Of a stretch of DNA of 64,000 nt, positions 61,570 through 64,000 are shown piece by piece. The number at the start of each line of letters is the position of its first letter. The stretch's first letter is position 1. The position numbers and the translations under genes were made by a program. The stretch comes from Marivita sp041725935 (GTDB lineage: Bacteria > Pseudomonadota > Alphaproteobacteria > Rhodobacterales > Rhodobacteraceae), in NCBI GenBank assembly GCA_041725935.1, contig JBGRQD010000005.1, positions 195,801-259,800 on the forward strand, written 5' to 3'. Under the pieces are notes generated by a model. The model worked only from the letters and a program-made list of their open reading frames with translations, ran no database searches and was not told the origin of the DNA.

Positions 61570-62253
61570 CTACGCGCGCGGCATCCTAACAAGAAGCCCG
61601 CTGCCTAGAGCATTCGGGATGACAAGCCGTAGAAGCGCCTCGCCGTAAGACCGGTTGGGCAGCGATCCGAGATTCAGATGTTCCACCGCAAGCGCGAGCG
61701 AAGTCAGATCATTGCCCTCCAAAGCGATTGTCTTTCCGCCCCAGCGACCAACCCCGACGCGGCAGATTTCGGCCCGGCAACCGCTGGTTCGGAACAAGAG
61801 ACGCGATTTGGTGACCGTCCTTGGGATCACACAATCATCCCGCGTCGCCACTTCGGACAGCAGATGCGCGGCTGACAGGCCTGCCTCTTCGGGCAGGATG
61901 CGCCGCAGGCCCAAGGTGTCGGCCAGCCTGTTGCGATCCGAGGCGGCAAGCGGAAAGTTTGTCGAGAGCGGCATCGACCAGTGCTGGATGCTGGCCACAT
62001 CACGACCGCGTCGCTTGATCTCGAGACGGTCGCCAGACCGCAGCTTGACAAGGGCCCGGTCGCTTGCCGGATGCAGCAGGTAGATATCGCTGCGACGCTC
62101 GGCAGAACTCAACGTCCAAGCGCCGTTCAGAATGGCAATGGCCGGATGGCCCGAGCCCGGCCAGATGCGGTATTCATATCGGCCTTCGGGCGGCTGGGAT
62201 GTCCGATTGGGCCCGCCCGCCTGTCCGAGGACACTGTCCGGCTTGGTTTGCAT
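61570..62253 (-). CDS. Hypothetical protein, possibly CYTH-like
   Basis: The 227-residue soluble protein has an N-terminal YEYRIWPG, a KLRSGDRLEIKRR stretch and a late RAEICRVGVG and TIALEGNDLTSL, a spacing of charged motifs reminiscent of CYTH-fold triphosphatases. The similarity is weak, so I call it unknown. It has no signal peptide. It is divergent from the CBS gene; two repeats lie between them. Confidence 0.55.
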   Translation of the reverse strand: MQTKPDSVLGQAGGPNRTSQPPEGRYEYRIWPGSGHPAIAILNGAWTLSSAERRSDIYLLHPASDRALVKLRSGDRLEIKRRGRDVASIQHWSMPLSTNFPLAASDRNRLADTLGLRRILPEEAGLSAAHLLSEVATRDDCVIPRTVTKSRLLFRTSGCRAEICRVGVGRWGGKTIALEGNDLTSLALAVEHLNLGSLPNRSYGEALLRLVIPNALGSGLLVRMPRA

Positions 62254-62296
62254 CGCAGCATCATCCCTATTTGGTCATGTCCCGAAATGAGCAGAG

Positions 62297-62330
62297 ACTG
62301 GACGGTCCAGTCGTTAACGCGGGTTAACGC
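62297..62330. promoter_or_regulatory. Palindrome and direct repeat between divergent genes
   Basis: ACTGGACGGTCCAGT (62297-62311) is a perfect odd-length palindrome, followed by two GTTAACGC copies at 62313-62320 and 62323-62330. The site is 44 bases upstream of the minus-strand gene at 62253 and about 170 upstream of the CBS gene, a likely shared control region. Confidence 0.45.
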
Positions 62331-62497
62331 CGCTCTGTCCCCAGGCAATCCGCTTCAATGGCAGCCCGCATGGGATCCCGTGCTTTGACGTCCGTTAAGG
62401 CGCACCACCTTCCCCTGTGCAACGATGCTGACTGCAGTCCTTCAAGAGCAACAGGCTTCGCACCCCGTGCAGACGTCCTGCGTCGCCGCAATGGATA

Positions 62498-62953
62498 ATG
62501 GAACCGAGAACCGTGAAAGTCAGAGCCGTCATGTCGCAATGTGTGATCTCCGTTCAGCGGCCCGACACGATCCACAAGGCGGCGGCGCTCATGCATGTGC
62601 ATGACATCGGCTCACTGCCGGTGATCGACGGGCGCGACCCGGTGGGCATGCTGACGGATCGCGATCTGGTGCTGCGTGTGCTGTGCAGCGATCCGCAGAC
62701 CTGCGCGCTTACGGTTGGCGAGGTCATGTCACCCGACCCGATCACCTGTGAGGCCCACCAGTCCGTCATGGAAGCGGCAGCGATCATGGGCGATGCGCAG
62801 ATCCGGCAGCTTCTGGTGGTAGACGATGCGGGCGAACCTGTCGGCATGCTGTCAATTGGCGACATTGCCGAACACGTGTCCGAAAAATTGGCGGGCCAAG
62901 CCCTTGGCGAAATCGTCGAGGGCCGCCGAAAGCGATCGCCGCTGGTCAGGTAG
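62498..62953 (+). CDS. CBS-pair domain protein
   Basis: The 151-residue protein consists of two CBS motifs (about residues 8-62 and 72-132), with VRAVMSQCVISVQRPDTI, DIGSLPVIDG and MTDRDLVLRVL-like segments and RQLLVVDDAGEPVGMLSIGDIAEHVSE. CBS pairs bind adenine nucleotides or S-adenosyl ligands as sensors. The start may be ATG 62498 or GTG 62513. It is convergent with the Crp/Fnr gene, overlapping by 8 bases. Confidence 0.88.
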   Translation: MEPRTVKVRAVMSQCVISVQRPDTIHKAAALMHVHDIGSLPVIDGRDPVGMLTDRDLVLRVLCSDPQTCALTVGEVMSPDPITCEAHQSVMEAAAIMGDAQIRQLLVVDDAGEPVGMLSIGDIAEHVSEKLAGQALGEIVEGRRKRSPLVR

Positions 62954-63698
62954 CCGGAACGATCTCCTGACGCAGGGAAATTGGGTCGACCTCTGCGATT
63001 TCGGCAAGACTGGTCAGATCGTGCACAACGATGTTCATGTGATCGGTCACATCCAGCAGCCCGATCCGCGAAAAGCGGCGCAGCGTCCGGCAGATATGCA
63101 CCGCCGACAGCCCGCAAAAGTCGCCAAGCTGTTGCTGTGTCATGGGAATGTGAAAGGTCGCACCCTCAACCATGTCCTTGCAAGTCGATCTCAGGCACAG
63201 CTCAAACAGGGTATAGGCAATAATATTCTCGGCCGTGCCCTTGCCCAACCGCAGCATGCGCTCGGAGATCCTCGACATCGCAGACCGGAGATCGCTGTTA
63301 AACAGGCGGTGCAGTTCGGCATTATCTTGCGCCGCCCTCTCCCATGTGTCTCTCGGGATCACCGCAACTTCGATGTCGGTCAGCGCCTGAATTTCGAACG
63401 CGCTGACATTGCTATCCGCCGAACCGGGATCAAAAAACTGTCCGGCCAAGACGATGTCGATGATCTGGCGCTGGCCGTCCTCAAGGGATTTCGAGGCGAG
63501 CAGCCAGCCCGATTTGACAAGGTAAATGACCGTCGCATCGTCACCTTGGAATTTCGTAATGTGCCCAACCGGGCGAGAGAAGGCGTGCTCGTCCGCCAAG
63601 GCTTGCAATGCGGTCCGGGCGAGCCCGTCGCAATCAGGACGCATACGTGCAACATCTGCAAGGTCTTTCGACACCGCGGCTACCAGACTGTCAGACAT
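62946..63698 (-). CDS. Crp/Fnr-family transcriptional regulator without Fe-S cysteines
   Basis: The 250-residue protein has a cyclic-nucleotide-type beta-barrel (about residues 20-120) and a C-terminal HTH with MTQQQLGDFCGLSAVHICRTLRRFSRIGLL. It lacks the N-terminal cysteine cluster of FNR, so it resembles Crp- or DNR-type proteins that sense other signals. The recognition helix is close to that of FNR-like proteins. A TGAT-N4-ATCA box lies 136 bases upstream. Confidence 0.88.
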   Translation of the reverse strand: MSDSLVAAVSKDLADVARMRPDCDGLARTALQALADEHAFSRPVGHITKFQGDDATVIYLVKSGWLLASKSLEDGQRQIIDIVLAGQFFDPGSADSNVSAFEIQALTDIEVAVIPRDTWERAAQDNAELHRLFNSDLRSAMSRISERMLRLGKGTAENIIAYTLFELCLRSTCKDMVEGATFHIPMTQQQLGDFCGLSAVHICRTLRRFSRIGLLDVTDHMNIVVHDLTSLAEIAEVDPISLRQEIVPAT

Positions 63699-64000
63699 AC
63701 ATCCCCCTTTGAGAGAAATTTCGAGATGTGACTGTCGGCCGATGGGCGTATCTTATGCCGCAACGGATCACTTCTCCTAGCGGCGGCCTGGAGCCCGAAA
63801 ATGGAGCCAAAACGCGCTGCCTTTGGTCGTGAATGATCCCAATCACGTCATGGTTATAGCGCTTAGCAGCGGGCAAAGTTCCCGGTCTCATGCGTCAAAA
63901 CATGCAAATCCGTTGTGTCGTTTTAGGGCCTGTGGACAATCATCTTGATGCTATGAGTGCTGCTACGAGGTTCCAACACGCTGCGTAGCTGCAATCGGTT
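63699..64000. other. Upstream region of the Crp/Fnr gene, no gene seen
   Basis: The last 302 bases show no convincing coding frame. TGAT-CCCA-ATCA at 63834-63845 fits the half-site and spacing of an FNR-type box. The window ends without a further gene start. Confidence 0.5.
63834..63845. promoter_or_regulatory. FNR-like box
   Basis: TGATCCCAATCA matches the core TGAT-N4-ATCA of FNR/DNR sites (consensus TTGAT-N4-ATCAA), with only the outer bases differing. It is 136 bases upstream of the Crp/Fnr regulator gene, a possible autoregulatory or cross-regulatory site. Confidence 0.5.

Noticed and set aside
62280..62330. A copy of the dusA attachment site near the palindrome ACTGGACGGTCCAGT
   Set aside because: It shares only about eight bases with the dusA 5' end, which is expected by chance.
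1..64000. CRISPR array, rRNA or tRNA genes
   Set aside because: I found no evenly spaced direct repeats and no recognisable T-loop or cloverleaf by eye; a covariance-model search would be decisive.

Overview
The window looks like chromosomal DNA of a roseobacter-type member of the Rhodobacteraceae (Alphaproteobacteria). The evidence is high GC, the protein sequences themselves, and typical neighbourhoods: radA-cvpA-purF, late cobalamin genes beside alr, the soxBDAG sarcosine oxidase operon, a CcmI cytochrome c assembly gene, an edd-eda Entner-Doudoroff operon, and many TTG and GTG starts. No rRNA, tRNA or CRISPR array was seen.

Region 1 (1-35,600) is mostly housekeeping. It holds the end of dnaB, cobT-cobS-cobC, alr, PqiA-like membrane proteins, radA, cvpA, purF, bioY, surE-pcm-nlpD-like, a PIN-domain gene coupled to an RlmI-like methyltransferase, edd-eda behind a LacI-type palindrome, an HNH nuclease, a LysM protein, a LOG-family hydrolase overlapping rarD tail to tail, a GST, an Fe-type superoxide dismutase, soxBDAG, ccmI, ruvX, a DUF1289 protein, a secreted Pro/Glu-rich Cys protein, an RTX-repeat protein, a 2OG-oxygenase-like protein and dusA.

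Region 2 (about 35,600-48,940) is accessory. It starts beside the 5' end of dusA with an N-terminal remnant of a tyrosine integrase preceded by short TGTAGC repeats, as expected for a decayed island at the dusA attachment site. It carries many regulators (GlxA/AraC, LysR, AraC, TetR), small oxidoreductases (NmrA-like, quinone oxidoreductase-like, SDR), small membrane proteins (DUF4386-like, DUF1772), a periplasmic metallo-beta-lactamase-fold hydrolase and a SnoaL-like protein. A 1,291-bp IS1595-family element with 8-bp target duplications sits between two genes that were probably cotranscribed; its transposase is frameshifted. A DUF4386 gene is also frameshifted.

Region 3 (48,940-61,390) is catabolic. 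Two fumarylacetoacetate-hydrolase-family genes stand back to back around a GntR regulator. One shares a unit with a TauE/SafE permease, the other with a tripartite tricarboxylate transporter whose TctA and TctB parts appear fused, followed by an OsmC protein. Next is an ABC importer of the NMT1/THI5 type in a unit with a NTF2-like protein and a PuuE-like polysaccharide-deacetylase-fold enzyme, downstream of a RutR-like TetR regulator; uptake and breakdown of a nitrogenous ring compound is a plausible but unproven role.

Region 4 (61,400-64,000) has a protein of unknown function (possibly CYTH-like), a CBS-pair protein and a Crp/Fnr regulator lacking the FNR cysteines, with an FNR-like box upstream of it.
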